Positions 1 through 9,865 of a stretch of 60,000 nt of DNA are shown in pieces; the first letter of the stretch is position 1, and each line of letters begins with the position of its first letter. The notes below the pieces were generated by a model. It worked only from the letters and a program-made list of their open reading frames with translations. It did not search any database and had not been told where the DNA came from. A program made the position numbers and the translations under genes. Source of the DNA: Lineus longissimus (taxonomy: Eukaryota; Nemertea; Pilidiophora; Heteronemertea; Lineidae). The stretch spans positions 5,542,756-5,602,755 of the forward strand of contig NC_088318.1 in NCBI RefSeq assembly GCF_910592395.1, written 5' to 3'.

Positions 1-901
1 ATTATGAATGTTCATCATGATGACAGGAGACAGCACACTAAGAAGATGTTCTGACTCTGAAATTGTGACCCAATACCAGAGAATGCAAGTCGCAAACCAT
101 ACAACATGCTGTAAGGCACCACACATGTAAATTGATGAAATTATCCAATTACCCCGTGTCTGTGTCCGTGGTGCAGATTTGGTGTAACTGTGGCATGTGA
201 CTCGTTCCCGTGTGCTGGGTCATAACTTTTAATTAAAAGGTGAATTGTTTTGCCCAACTGAAGACACGTGCTATGCATAAAGCACTACATCAACTACATG
301 AACAGAAAAAAGGAGAAGTGGGAGAGGTTCTGGAGTGCAAGCTATTGAGTGTTGTTCATTAAAGATACAGGTACTGAAAAGCTTCCTCAGTGGGAGCTTT
401 CATTCCTAGACTTTGCCTGTTGGATAGTCAAGATGATGCAGTGGGGTCGCTTTGAATGCTTCGACCCATTTAGGTGATGAGGGGTCAAACATCCTCCATT
501 ATAAATCCTTTGAATGTGGTGCTGACTTGACTATTCTTTTTTTCACATGTGGTGAAGTGAAAATAATGTTTGACACTTTAGAACTGGTGTCGATGTGATA
601 AGCTGCCGAACACTTGGTGGAAGGGTGTGGATACCATGGGAACCCTTACTCCAGGGATGATTGAACTGCAGCTAAACAGTTGTTGTACCTCCAGTAGTAT
701 TTTAGTTCTACATGTATGTTCACAACTCTTGTCGGATGGTACGGTCTTTTCAGTGCTGCCCCTGTTTACCTAACTAATATTGAGGACCAACTTATGCTTT
801 CTATTAGGATAGCATGAGTAAGATTAACAAACTAAGGATTGCAAAAGTGGAGACCAGCTACTAAATTTCACCACATTAAACTTGAGTGTGAGACGGTGAG
901 A
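1..901. other. No gene seen, non-coding
   Basis: AT-rich sequence without a convincing reading frame or a recognised repeat. The short frames here show no domain signature. Confidence 0.5.
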
Positions 902-1000
902 CAATGGGTGATTTTGAAGCTGGTGTTCACACTGGTGGTAATAGTGTGCATTTTTTACAGTAAACACTGGTGTTAACACCAACTTTAAAATCACCCAATG
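902..1000. repeat. Short hairpin-forming inverted repeat
   Basis: The arms at 902-937 and 965-1000 are reverse complements with about five mismatches, separated by 27 bases. The outer ends read CAATGGGTGATTTT and AAAATCACCCAATG. It looks like a small palindromic MITE remnant. No target-site duplication was identified. Confidence 0.7.
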
Positions 1001-1086
1001 TAGAGTAAAGACACACACAAAAGAGACACATTACATTGAGAAATTAAGAAGTGCTATATGGTGATGTGAAAGTGCTCATGCTATCT

Positions 1087-1343
1087 AAATTAGAAAAGAG
1101 AAGATGAGGATAGAGGTTTTCACTACCATCACCAGAGAGGAATGAGAAGAAAAGTAAGGTCAAGCAGGTGCTACTATTATACAACATTAATGTATCAGTG
1201 CTACACACAATGCATTATAATATTGAAGATTTAACTGACTAACGTGAAAAGTCTAACATTACAAAATTAGAAAACAGAAGATGAGGATAGAGGTTTTCAC
1301 TACCATCACCAGAGAGGAATGAGAAGAAAAGTAAGCTCAAGCA
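1087..1343 (+). repeat. 80-bp direct repeat, two copies
   Basis: The segment 1087-1166 recurs at 1264-1343 with two or three differences, an offset of 177 bases. The second copy ends just before the 5' LTR of Ty3 element C begins, so it marks the pre-insertion flank. No coding potential. Confidence 0.85.
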
Positions 1344-1348
1344 TATGC

Positions 1349-1556
1349 TGTTCCGTGATCCTAAATCGCTTGAGTTCTGTTAGTTAATGCTAGTTAGTTT
1401 CTATTAGTACAGATGGCAGCATCGTCTTGTCTGCATCATTAGTATGCATGTATGAGCATGTGCTCTTGTTTTAAAAGATGGCTTCTTCAGTGTATTAAAC
1501 CTGTGCTATACCTCTGTGTTCTATTTCATCATTCTAAGCCTCACTAAGGACGTGGA
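1349..1556 (+). repeat. Ty3 element C, 5' LTR (interrupted; rest at 8856-8869)
   Basis: This sequence runs from about the first TG after the flanking 80-bp repeat up to the GTGGA target site of element B. It resumes after B at 8856 and ends in CACTCAACA at 8869. A tggtggcagcgg primer-binding site and a gag frame follow immediately. The joined LTR would be about 222 bp. No second C LTR is visible in the window, so the exact 5' base is uncertain (1346-1349). Confidence 0.65.
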
Positions 1557-1812
1557 TGTAACAGAATGTACTTATCAGCTGATTCACTCATTAGCATATT
1601 GACGTAAACAGAGACTGGTTCTTTGTCTCACTTGTATATTGCAGTACACCTTCGCTATGTACATTTCATGATTTGCTACTTGAAGGCAGTAACATCATGG
1701 CTTCCTCAAGACTCCATCACTCTTTATACCACTCATAATAAAAGCCGATTTATCCAGTAAATATAACCTCATCTTCAATCTCTACAAGATAGAACGATAC
1801 ACGAAGTTGACA
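1557..1812 (+). repeat. Element B 5' LTR
   Basis: 256 bp, TG...CA ends, matching 8595-8850. A polyadenylation-like aataaaa lies near 1738. The LTR is expected to hold promoter and poly(A) signals. Confidence 0.93.
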
Positions 1813-1830
1813 TGGTGTCAGAAAATTCAA
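1813..1830 (+). promoter_or_regulatory. Element B primer-binding site
   Basis: The sequence tggtgtcagaaaatt starts directly at the 5' LTR end. TGGTGTCAGAA is the form seen in many metazoan Ty3 elements and is usually assigned to a leucine tRNA primer. The tRNA assignment is from memory. Confidence 0.7.
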
Positions 1831-1966
1831 GAACCTTGCAAACAAGCACACGTGCCATTGTGAAGAGAGACTTTAAAAACTTTGCTTACTGACCTAGTTG
1901 GTCAAGTCTGCAAGCAGTGCAGCCCCTGTACATAGCCCTGTACATTGTGGGGGGCTTGATTCCAAC

Positions 1967-1986
1967 ATGGCCGCTGCCTTCGCTGC
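1967..1986 (+). pseudogene. Element B gag, first codons, split by element A
   Basis: An ATG at 1967 opens a frame that stops at the insertion point of element A. When one copy of the GCTGC target site is removed, the frame runs on without a break into 6716 and following. This shows that A landed seven codons into the gag of B. Confidence 0.75.
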
Positions 1987-2155
1987 TGTTATGATAATGC
2001 CATTGTGTACATTGCACCAGCTGATTGTCACTTCCTGGTTTTCATGCCTTGCTATCCATGCTACCTGTGTAATACCAATCTGTGTAAGACATCATCACTT
2101 TATATATAATAAACTCATGCTAGACCTAACATGATATTTGTTGTAGATCTAAACA
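1987..2155 (+). repeat. Element A 5' LTR
   Basis: 169 bp from TGTTATGATAATGCC to GATCTAAACA, repeated at 6542-6710. It contains tatatataataaa near 2101, a candidate TATA or poly(A) region. Confidence 0.95.
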
Positions 2156-2173
2156 TGGTGGCAGCAAAAATGT
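2156..2173 (+). promoter_or_regulatory. Element A primer-binding site
   Basis: tggtggcagc begins at the first base after the LTR. The same first ten bases follow the LTR of element C at 8870, so A and C probably use the same tRNA primer. Confidence 0.7.
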
Positions 2174-2271
2174 GCTAAAAACGCCATAAAACCGAAATTT
2201 AAGAGATAAACCAAAAGTCCAGAGTGGAGCTGAAGTAGTAAGGTGTCCATAATCCCCAAAAGGAAGAGAAA

Positions 2272-3198
2272 ATGGCCCCTAAGTTCAACCCACCAGAGGG
2301 ATTAGATTTCTCAAAACCAGCATCATGGTTTGACTGGAAACAAAGGTTTCTGCGCTACAAGGTGGCCACAGGTCTTGATCAAGAAACCCCAGCAGTACAG
2401 ACTAACACATTGCTATATGCCATGGGAGCAGAAGCAGAGCCAGTGTACAAATCCTTCACGTTTGATGCCGTGGATGGGGTAGACCATCCTGAGTTGGTGT
2501 TTGACACAGTTATCGCCAAATTTGATGCACATTTCGTGCCCAAGAGGAACACGATTCATCAGAGGGCAATGTTCTACCAACGTGAACAAAAACCCCAAGA
2601 GACAATTGACGAATTTGTCCGTGGCTTGTATGAACTGTCCGAACATTGCAACTTTGAAGCCCTACGTGACGAACACATTCGGGACAAACTGGTTGTTGGT
2701 CTGCGGGACAAAGAACTGTCACGGGACCTGCAGTTGAAAGCTGATTTAACCCTTGCAGAAGCATTACGTTTGTCAAAACAATGTGAGATGGTGAAAAGCC
2801 AGATTTCTGAGCAGAAAAGCCATGCAACTGTTGCCGAAGTTAAACGTAAACCTCGACGCAGGAATCCTGACCGGCCCAAGTGGGAAATGATCGTAAAGAG
2901 GGTGACAAAGGGAAACCCTGGAAAAGCGAGAAACATCAGTCATTCAACGAACGTTGCGGGCGTTGTGGAAATACCCATGGCGGTGGTGACCGTTATCCTG
3001 CCAAAGGGGCATGGTGCCATAAGTGCGATAAAATTGGACACTATTCCAAATTTTGTCACAGCAAGGACATTCGTGAGGTCGAGGCGGACGATTACGAGGA
3101 AGAAAGTGTATTTCTCGGATCGGTATCGAAGGATGGAAGTTTCGATCCTTGGAATGTTCGTCTTCGAATCGCCAAAAAGTCAATCTCATTCAAAATAG
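2272..3198 (+). CDS. gag: Gag of Ty3 element A
   Basis: This is the structural protein that would form the retrotransposon particle in the cytoplasm. The frame starts at an ATG 116 bases after the LTR (MAPKFNPPEGLDF). It carries the retrotransposon-gag core with the typical FDAHFVPKRN and RGLYELSEHC stretches at about residues 85-130. The nucleocapsid part (CHKCDKIGHYSKFC, a CCHC knuckle near 3020-3060) lies in another frame that begins to be open at 2880. The last 90 or so residues of this frame are therefore probably out-of-frame reading. Either a frameshift mutation or programmed frameshifting lies near 2870-2890. I favour mutation, because pol has further breaks. Confidence 0.85.
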   Translation: MAPKFNPPEGLDFSKPASWFDWKQRFLRYKVATGLDQETPAVQTNTLLYAMGAEAEPVYKSFTFDAVDGVDHPELVFDTVIAKFDAHFVPKRNTIHQRAMFYQREQKPQETIDEFVRGLYELSEHCNFEALRDEHIRDKLVVGLRDKELSRDLQLKADLTLAEALRLSKQCEMVKSQISEQKSHATVAEVKRKPRRRNPDRPKWEMIVKRVTKGNPGKARNISHSTNVAGVVEIPMAVVTVILPKGHGAISAIKLDTIPNFVTARTFVRSRRTITRKKVYFSDRYRRMEVSILGMFVFESPKSQSHSK

Positions 3199-3971
3199 AC
3201 ACGGGAGCCGACGTTTCGGTGATCTCTGAATCTGCATATAACTCGATCGAACCTAAACCGAAATTGAGTCCAGCCTCATCTCGTCTCAGGAGCGTGGGGG
3301 GAGATCTCGGTTGTTTAGGAACATTCACTGCAGACACTAAATTGGGAGACGATCGTCACAAGGTGAAGATGTACGTGGTACCAGGAGGTTGTAATCTCCT
3401 GGGCTGCCAGTCTGCTGTCGCGATGGGCCTGGTCAAGCTAACAGCGCGCATTGGTGAGGTGAAATGTTTTAATAACGTATTTGGTGATTTAGGCCATCTG
3501 AAATGTGACCCCGTAAAAATACGTGTTCGCGATGACGCCGCTCCCTACAGTGTGAATACAGCGAGGAGGATTCCAATTCCGTTACTACCCAAAGTGAAAA
3601 CAGAACTTGACCGTATGCTAAAACTTGGCGTTATTGAGCAAATCACTGAGCCTACTGAATGGTGTGCACCAATGGTCCCTGTTGTCAAAAAGGGGAACCG
3701 AGGCATCAGGATTTGCGTCGACCTGAAAAAACAGAATCGAGCCGTTGTTGGGGAAAAGTATCAACTCCCGACTATTGATGAACTGCTTCCAAAGCTAAAA
3801 GGTGCGAAAGTGTTTTCATCATTGGATGCGAGTAGTGGATTTTGGGCCATACCGCTAGATGAACAGAGCATCAAACTGACTACGTTCATCACACCCTTCG
3901 GCCGATTTTGCTTTCGCCTTTTACCGTTTGGTATAACTAGCGCGCCGGAAATTTTCCAGCGGAGAAAATGA
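2880..3971 (+). pseudogene. pol: Element A: nucleocapsid, protease and first half of reverse transcriptase
   Basis: The frame begins in the nucleocapsid with a CCHC zinc knuckle. It continues through a retroviral-type aspartic protease (FKIDTGADVSVI near 3187-3222) and then the start of the Ty3 reverse transcriptase: GIRICVDLKKQNRAV, a conserved FSSLDASSGFW with the first catalytic aspartate, and LLPFGITSAPEIFQ. The frame stops at 3969-3971. The expected downstream sequence continues one frame over from 3968, so a frameshift has cut the protein just before the palm motif that carries the remaining catalytic residues. Confidence 0.88.
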
Positions 3972-4330
3972 CCGAACTTCTCCAAGATCACGATGGAGTG
4001 ATTATTTGGATGGATGATATTCTAGTATGTGGCGCAACCCAAGAGGAGCATGACGAGCGATTGAAAAAAGTTCTGGCGCCAATTGAAAAATCTGGGTTAA
4101 AATTGAACAAAACGAAGTGCAAAATTGGGAAAACCAATATTGACTCTGTAGGACATTTCTTTAGTGGCGCCGGTGTTAGTCCTTCAGCCGCGAAGGTAGA
4201 AGCGATCAAAGACCTGAAACCTCCTACATCTGTATCTGAATTGAAGCAGGTCCTAGGTATGATGAATTACCTGTGCAGATTTGTACCCCACATGTCTACA
4301 ACCGCCAAACCCATGTCAGATCTTCTCAAG
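3968..4330 (+). pseudogene. pol: Element A: reverse transcriptase palm and thumb
   Basis: Continues the polymerase in a new frame. The WMDDILV motif near 4010 is the YxDD catalytic box with the two metal-binding aspartates. HFFSGAGVSPS and LKQVLGMMNYLCRF are typical Ty3 thumb/connection sequences. Around 4320-4330 the coding signal moves to a third frame (WIWGPNQQKSFDAAKA), a second frameshift. The rest of this open frame, to 4447, is out-of-frame reading. Confidence 0.85.
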
Positions 4331-5607
4331 GAGATGTCGAATGGATTTGGGGACCGAACCAGCAGAAGTCGTTCGATGCTGCAAAAGCAAAAGTGTGTAA
4401 TGCACCAGTTCTTGGTTACTATGACCCTACAAAGCCGACGACCATGAGTGCAGACGCAAGCAGTTACGGATTAGGTGGTGTACTCCTTCAAGACCATGGG
4501 GATGGACTCATACCGATCGCATTTGCATCGAGAACGCTTAACGACACTGAAAAACGTTATGCTCAGATCGAAAAGGAGGCCCTGGCAACAGTATGGGCAT
4601 GTGAAAAGTTTTCGCAATATTTGTATGGACTCGAAAGTTTCACTGCATTAACTGATCACAAGCCACTCGTACCATTGATGAATGATCGAAATCTAGACCA
4701 GTCTCCACTCTGTTGCCAACGGTTACTCATCAGAATGATGAGATTCAATGCCAATGTCGTACATGTGCCCGGGAAAAGTTTGGTAGTCGCAGATGCCTTA
4801 TCCCGTAGCCCTGTCCGAGAAAGGAGCCAAGATGAGTCAGCAGAGGAGTTAGCCAATGACATTAGTGCCCATGTAGCCGCAGTTGTAATGAATTGGAATG
4901 TATCCGTGAACAAGCTGGCGACCATCGAGCAAGCCACTGCCGAGGATGATGTGTTAAGCCGAGCTATGCGCTATACACTCAATGGATGGCCCGACCGGAG
5001 AGCAGTACCAGTCGAGCTGAAGGCCTTTCAAGAGGCTAGAAATCACCTGTCAGTGAAAGAAGGGTTGCTGATCTATGATAGCCGTATCGCGATTCCTGTG
5101 ACTTTACGTGCAGAAATGCTAACCCGTATCCATGACGGTCATATGGGGATAACGAAGAGTCGCGAACGTGCCAAATCATGTATTTGGTGGCCGGGTATCT
5201 GTCAAGATATAAAGACTAGAATGGAACATTGTACCTTTTCCCGGGAGCGCCGCCCTGCCCAGGTTAAAGAACCGCTAATCTGTACCGAAATGCCAGATCA
5301 GCCATGGGAACGTGTAGCCGCAGATTTGTGTTCACTGAAAGGCCGAGAATACCTAGTAGTATCGGACTATTTCTCACGCTACATCGAAATTGCGCATCTG
5401 GGAAAATCCATGACAAGCCAACTTGTTATTGGAAAACTGAAGTCCATATTTGCACGATGGGGCATCCCATTGCAACTCGTATCGGACAATGGACCGCAGT
5501 TCGATTCTTCTGAATTTGCCGCATTCGCCACAGAGTATGGATTCGACCACATCACGTCAAGTCCCACACACGCACAATCAAATGGCGAATCTGAGTCCGC
5601 CGTTTAA
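4320..5607 (+). pseudogene. pol: Element A: RNase H and integrase core
   Basis: RNase H is visible from MSADASSYGLGG (catalytic D) through RYAQIEKEALA and TDHKPL to VHVPGKSLVVADALSR. The integrase follows. In its zinc-binding domain the two histidines are present, but the second cysteine pair appears degraded (EHCTFSRERR). The DDE core has aspartates at DLCSLKGREYLVVSDY and VSDNGPQFD and the glutamate in QSNGESE. A TAA stop at 5605-5607 cuts the frame directly after the core. The downstream C-terminal part is in the same frame, so this is a nonsense change. Confidence 0.88.
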
Positions 5608-6180
5608 ACCGCCAAAAGGATTCTAGAGCAAAATGATCCTGCGAGAGGACTCCTAGCCTATAGGAATACTCCTATAGCCACTACCGGGTATAGCCCAGCT
5701 GAACTCTTGGTTGGCCGTAAATTGCGGACAACACTGCCGATGTTACCCAACCAGACAAACCCTGAACTTCAAGCGTACAAACAGGCGAGAGAAACTGATC
5801 GTGCGACCAAGTCCGCTAGTGAACGTCATAATAACACTAGATTTGGTTGCAAACCACTGCCGGAGTTAAGCCCAGGTGAACCGGTTAGGATCAAAACAGA
5901 TGCTGAAAAATGCTGGACTACGTCAGCAACTGTCGGAAAGAAGTGCGAGATCGTGCCCAGATCATACATTGTAGAGACAGAATCTGGAACAACACTGAGA
6001 CGCAATCGACGACACCTGCAGCAGTTACCGACACCAGTCGCAACATCAGATCCAAGCCCAGCCGAGACTCCACCGGAACCAGCAACAATTATGCCGAATA
6101 CCGCTCTTACGCAGACTACAACTCCTGTTGTTAGACGTTCAGGACGCTCAATAAAACCCGTAGAAAAACTCAATTTGTAA
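5608..6180 (+). pseudogene. pol: Element A: integrase C-terminal domain
   Basis: Same frame as the integrase core, after the stop at 5605. It reads through [21 protein letters not shown], the standard Ty3 integrase region, and an SH3-like C-terminal domain ([27 protein letters not shown]). A proline- and threonine-rich tail ends [15 protein letters not shown]. The closest parallel in the window is 7672-8171 in element B, with the same RNRRH and SGRTVKTPDKLDL ending. Confidence 0.85.
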
Positions 6181-6541
6181 AGTTCACTTTAGCAAAAATT
6201 TGAATTCTACTATCTACTGCTAATCACAAGAGGGGAACAGTGTAATGGCTAGAATAATGCCTATGTTCCTACTCATGGGTTATGGGTTGTCCACCCCATA
6301 GCCTACTGGTTTGGTTTTTTTGATCAAGTGATTTTAAAATAACTTTTAGAATTAAAATTGAGATTACTAGTTCGAGTTAAAGTTCTTATTAGAAAAGTGT
6401 TTAGGACAATTATATTTGGACTATCTAGCTTGTAGTCAAACTAAGTGCTGAAAATGCTTATGGACGATAATATCAAGTGATCGGTATCTGGTATATTAGA
6501 CACTCTAACTAAAGATCTTTCTTTCAGCTAAAAAGGGGAGA
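6181..6541 (+). promoter_or_regulatory. Element A 3' untranslated region and polypurine tract
   Basis: Non-coding stretch between the integrase stop and the 3' LTR. It ends in the polypurine tract aaaaaggggaga (6530-6541), the plus-strand primer of reverse transcription, directly against the LTR. Confidence 0.85.
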
Positions 6542-6710
6542 TGATATGATAATGCCATTGTGTACATTGCACCAGCTGATTGTCACTTCCTGGTTTTCAT
6601 GCCTTGCTATCCATGCTACCTGTGTAATACCAATATGTGTAAGACATCATCACTTTATATATAATAAACTCATGCTAGACCCAACATGATATTTGTTGTA
6701 GATCTAAACA
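6542..6710 (+). repeat. Element A 3' LTR
   Basis: 169 bp, three differences from 1987-2155. It is followed by target-site copy GCTGC (6711-6715). Confidence 0.95.
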
Positions 6711-6715
6711 GCTGC

Positions 6716-7665
6716 CATCAACCAAGGTCCAGTCCTTGACTGGAACTCTGGTCCGGAACTTTTCACACGATATAAGAGATGGAAGCAAAAGGTACAAACC
6801 ATCTTTGATGGACCGCTCAAGGTGGAAGACGAGGAAGTGAAATGCAAATATCGCCTGATATGGGCAGGGGACCGTGGATTGGATCTTTACAACTCATGGA
6901 TCTTGACTGAAGCAAAATGCAAAGTTCTCGAGAACTATTTCAAAAAAATTCAAAGAATTCGTTAAGCCACACGCGAACTTTCTAATCCACCGACATAAAC
7001 TAAGATCATTGTCACAAGGCAACCGTACATTCGAGGAGTTCCTCACGGAAGTGAGACTCACAATTCAGGACTGTGGTTATCTGGATACGACTCCTCCAAC
7101 TGTGAATGGACAATTAACTCGTGACACTATTGTTTTTGGCATGAAAGATGATAAGGTACGCCAGAGATGTTTGGCAAAAGGAAATGACCTTACATTGAAA
7201 ACTGCGATAGACTTTGCTCGAACCGCAGAAGCTTCTAACTTAAACGCTCAGGAAATCACGGGCACAAAGGATGTTCATGCCATGCAGAAAAAGCACAAAC
7301 CGCACTATAAGAAACAATACAAACCGCAGGGACAATCACAACAGCAGAGCAGGCGACCGCCTGCTAGTGCCAATGGTCGTGGGGCCATACCCCCAACTCA
7401 CTCTACTCAACATGTGAAAAACACGTGTTTTTTCTGTGGGGGCCAAGCGCGACATCCTCGTGACAAGTGTTCGGCGCGTGATGCCACTTGTGGAAAGTGT
7501 TCTAAGATAGGATATTTTGCAAAGGCATGTATGTCAAAACAACGAAAAGTGCATGAAGTCGAACAACAGGACGACAACCTTTTTGTAGGGACGGTGAAAA
7601 ACAATGATCGAGAAATGCGTTCAAACCGTAAAGAAGCTCATCAAAAAGGCATCAGATGCCGGTGA
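6716..7665 (+). pseudogene. gag: Gag of Ty3 element B (resumed after element A)
   Basis: Gag of the outer element, resuming in frame with the ATG at 1967. The N-terminal part (LDWNSGPELFTRYKRWKQKV) runs to about 6950. A run of seven A's there shifts the frame, and the protein continues as NFLIHRHKLRSLSQGNRTFEEFL. The 218-codon open stretch from 7009 ends with a nucleocapsid carrying two cysteine-histidine knuckles: CFFCGGQARHPRDKC and CGKCSKIGYFAKAC. After NDREMRSNRK the sequence jumps to the 3' end of pol, so the gag tail marks a large internal deletion. Confidence 0.82.
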
Positions 7666-7671
7666 AGATTG

Positions 7672-8171
7672 ATCACAATTTGCCTAGCCCAGCTCAGCTC
7701 CTGATGAGCAGGAACACCAGAACACTGTTACCTATGAAACAATCTGCATACAAGAGCCAACACATAGACAATGACCTAACGAAACAAACATTTGTAGACC
7801 GGCAGATCTCTCAGAAATTCTATTTCGATAGATGGGCAAGGCCAACGCCTTTACCTCCCTTAGAGGCAGGGCAACCTGTCCGTGTAATTGATCCGAAAAC
7901 AGGACAATGGGAACCAGCTGTGGTGACCAAAAAACTAGATGAACCGCGTTCATATTGTGTGAAAACACCAAAAGGGACATATCGCCGAAACCGCAGGCAT
8001 ATTCGCCCAACAAATGAACAAGTTCAACCCACAAATAATGACAATGATGCTGATGACACTCAGTCTGATCATGAGCCTGATACAGACAAAACACCTGTGT
8101 CCGAACCATCTGGGGCTTATGTAACTAGATCTGGCAGAACCGTAAAAACACCAGATAAATTAGACCTATAA
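7672..8171 (+). pseudogene. pol: Element B: pol remnant, integrase C-terminus only
   Basis: The frame reads LPSPAQLLMSRNTRTLLPM, an SH3-like segment (GQPVRVIDPKTGQWEPAVV, YRRNRRHIRP) and the tail SGRTVKTPDKLDL. These match the last quarter of the integrase in element A. Protease, reverse transcriptase, RNase H and the integrase catalytic core are absent between gag and this point. The deletion breakpoint is at about 7655-7672. The remaining frame is open to its stop at 8169-8171. Confidence 0.85.
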
Positions 8172-8594
8172 ATGTCTAAGAAGTGAGAAAAGGACAGCAT
8201 TGACAATTTTGTGTGTGTTGATTTATCATGTATTCAACAATATTCATATTATACTATAAACACTAACAGGACTAACTCATATACTCGAAATTGTATGTTG
8301 GAAATGATGCCAACAGGCAAAATGATTGTGCTGGGATATCTTGGAAAGATATAAGTTGTTCCAGAATATTTAATGTGGTGTACTTTGCATATCATTGCAT
8401 ACATGGTCAACTAGGTCAAATCACTTAAAGCTCTTATTCCATGACGTGGACTGATCATCCATGTTACTGTTGAACTAAGCTTTCAATATTGTGATGACAT
8501 ACTACATACGTAGCTATTAGCAGCAAGCAAAACTTTTTACTTGGATTCCATGAAACTTTTATTCAAATCGGATACTTTGATTTCAGGAGGGAGA
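8172..8594 (+). promoter_or_regulatory. Element B 3' untranslated region and polypurine tract
   Basis: Non-coding. It ends in aggagggaga (8585-8594), the polypurine tract directly before the 3' LTR. Confidence 0.8.
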
Positions 8595-8850
8595 TGTAAC
8601 AGAATGTACTTATCAGCTGATTCACTCATAAGCATATTGATGTAAACAGAGACTGGTTCTTTGTCTCACTTGTATATTGCAGTACACCTTTGCTATGTAC
8701 ATTTCATGATTTGCTACTTGAAGGCAGTAACATCATGGCTTCCTCAAGACTCAATCACTCTTTATACCACTCATAATAAAAGCTGATTTATCCAGTAAAT
8801 ATAACTTCATCGTCAATCTCTACAAGAGAGAACGATACACGAAGTTGACA
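8595..8850 (+). repeat. Element B 3' LTR
   Basis: 256 bp, eight differences from 1557-1812, followed by target-site copy GTGGA (8851-8855). Confidence 0.93.
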
Positions 8851-8869
8851 GTGGACACTCCACTCAACA

Positions 8870-8890
8870 TGGTGGCAGCGGTCAAAGTGA
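8870..8890 (+). promoter_or_regulatory. Element C primer-binding site
   Basis: tggtggcagcgg follows the end of the C LTR at 8869. It shares its first ten bases with the primer site of element A. Confidence 0.65.
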
Positions 8891-9049
8891 CTGGACATTC
8901 TATTAAACCGTGAGTGACCTCTTCACTTCATGCAGTTTGCCCATAAAAAAGACATTTCTGCAAGTGCTCACTGGATGCTGTAGCTGATCCGCCCCCTAGT
9001 GCATTACCTGTACATTCTATACATCTTTCTGAACACTGTGTTTGAGGCA

Positions 9050-9865
9050 ATGGCTGACCCACCTCAACCTGCTCCCGTTCCAAGACCTGTTCAGGGCATC
9101 AAGCCGCCTCAGGCACCTGACCTTACGGCAAATTCTGCTCAGAACTGGAAGGTGTTCCGCCAGAAATGGAGGAACTACTCGATTATTACCCGCCTGGGAA
9201 AGCAAAATGAGGAGTACAAGGTGGCATTGCTCCTTCATACTTTGGGGGATGACCTCTTGAAGATATACAACGGGTTTACATTCGAAACTGCGGATGAGAA
9301 CCGTACGGAGGCTGAAATCCTGGAAAAGTTTCAGACTTTCGCTGTCGGGGAAACCAATGAAACGAATAAACGTTTTGCCTTTAACAAGAGGGACCAGCTC
9401 CCTGACGAAACCTTCGAGACTTTCCTATCTGCAATTCGTGCACTGATAAAGACCTGCAACTACCACGAAAATAGTGTAGAATCGATCTTGAGAGATCGGA
9501 TCGTACTCGGCATACGAGACTCGGAAACTCAGAAAACTCTTCTCAAGGAACGCAATCTGACTCTAGCTCGTGCGATCGATATTGGGAAAGCTGCGGAGTC
9601 TGCTAATATTCACGGAAAGGAATTCCGAAATGAATATGTTAATAAAGTGTACACATCGTCTAAGAAATCGTACTCGTCTCGACATGGCTCTTACTCTAAG
9701 AAAGGAAGTTCTGGTTCTTACTCTGGTTCTCGCTCACGATCGGAACAGCATGGAGGGACGGCTGTTCGACACAAGTTCTGCACTCAGAAACATGAAATGA
9801 AGAAAACTGAATGTCCCGCGTGGGGCAAAACGTGTAATAAGTGTGGCGGTAAAAACCACTTTTAG
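9050..9865 (+). pseudogene. gag: Gag of Ty3 element C
   Basis: The likely start is the ATG at 9050 (MADPPQPAPVPRP); the frame is open from 8999. The gag core is recognisable in WKVFRQKWRNYSIITRLG, FNKRDQLPDETFETFLSAIR and LRDRIVLGIRDSETQKTLL. It is followed by a serine- and tyrosine-rich linker and a zinc knuckle (CPAWGKTCNKCGGKNHF). A TAG at 9863-9865 falls inside the knuckle, just before the expected AKC. The same frame continues downstream, so this is a nonsense mutation. Confidence 0.85.

Larger units (their letters stand above)
1987..6710 (+). mobile_element. Ty3-type LTR element A, full length, mutated
   Basis: 4724 bp with 169-bp LTRs (1987-2155 and 6542-6710) that differ at three positions by eye. 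It is flanked by the 5-bp repeat GCTGC at 1982-1986 and 6711-6715. In order it holds a primer-binding site, gag, protease, reverse transcriptase, RNase H, integrase, polypurine tract and 3' LTR. The pol frame is broken by about three frameshifts and one stop. It is the youngest of the three nested LTR elements, by position and by LTR similarity. Confidence 0.96.
1557..8850 (+). mobile_element. Ty3-type LTR element B, internally deleted, containing element A
   Basis: The element has paired 256-bp LTRs starting TGTAACAG and ending GTTGACA. A 5-bp direct repeat GTGGA lies outside both ends (1552-1556 and 8851-8855). The LTRs differ at eight positions by eye. B has a gag and the 3' end of pol, but protease, reverse transcriptase, RNase H and most of integrase are missing, so it could move only with help from a relative. 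Element A is inserted at its gag start. B is itself inserted near the 3' end of the 5' LTR of element C. Confidence 0.93.
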
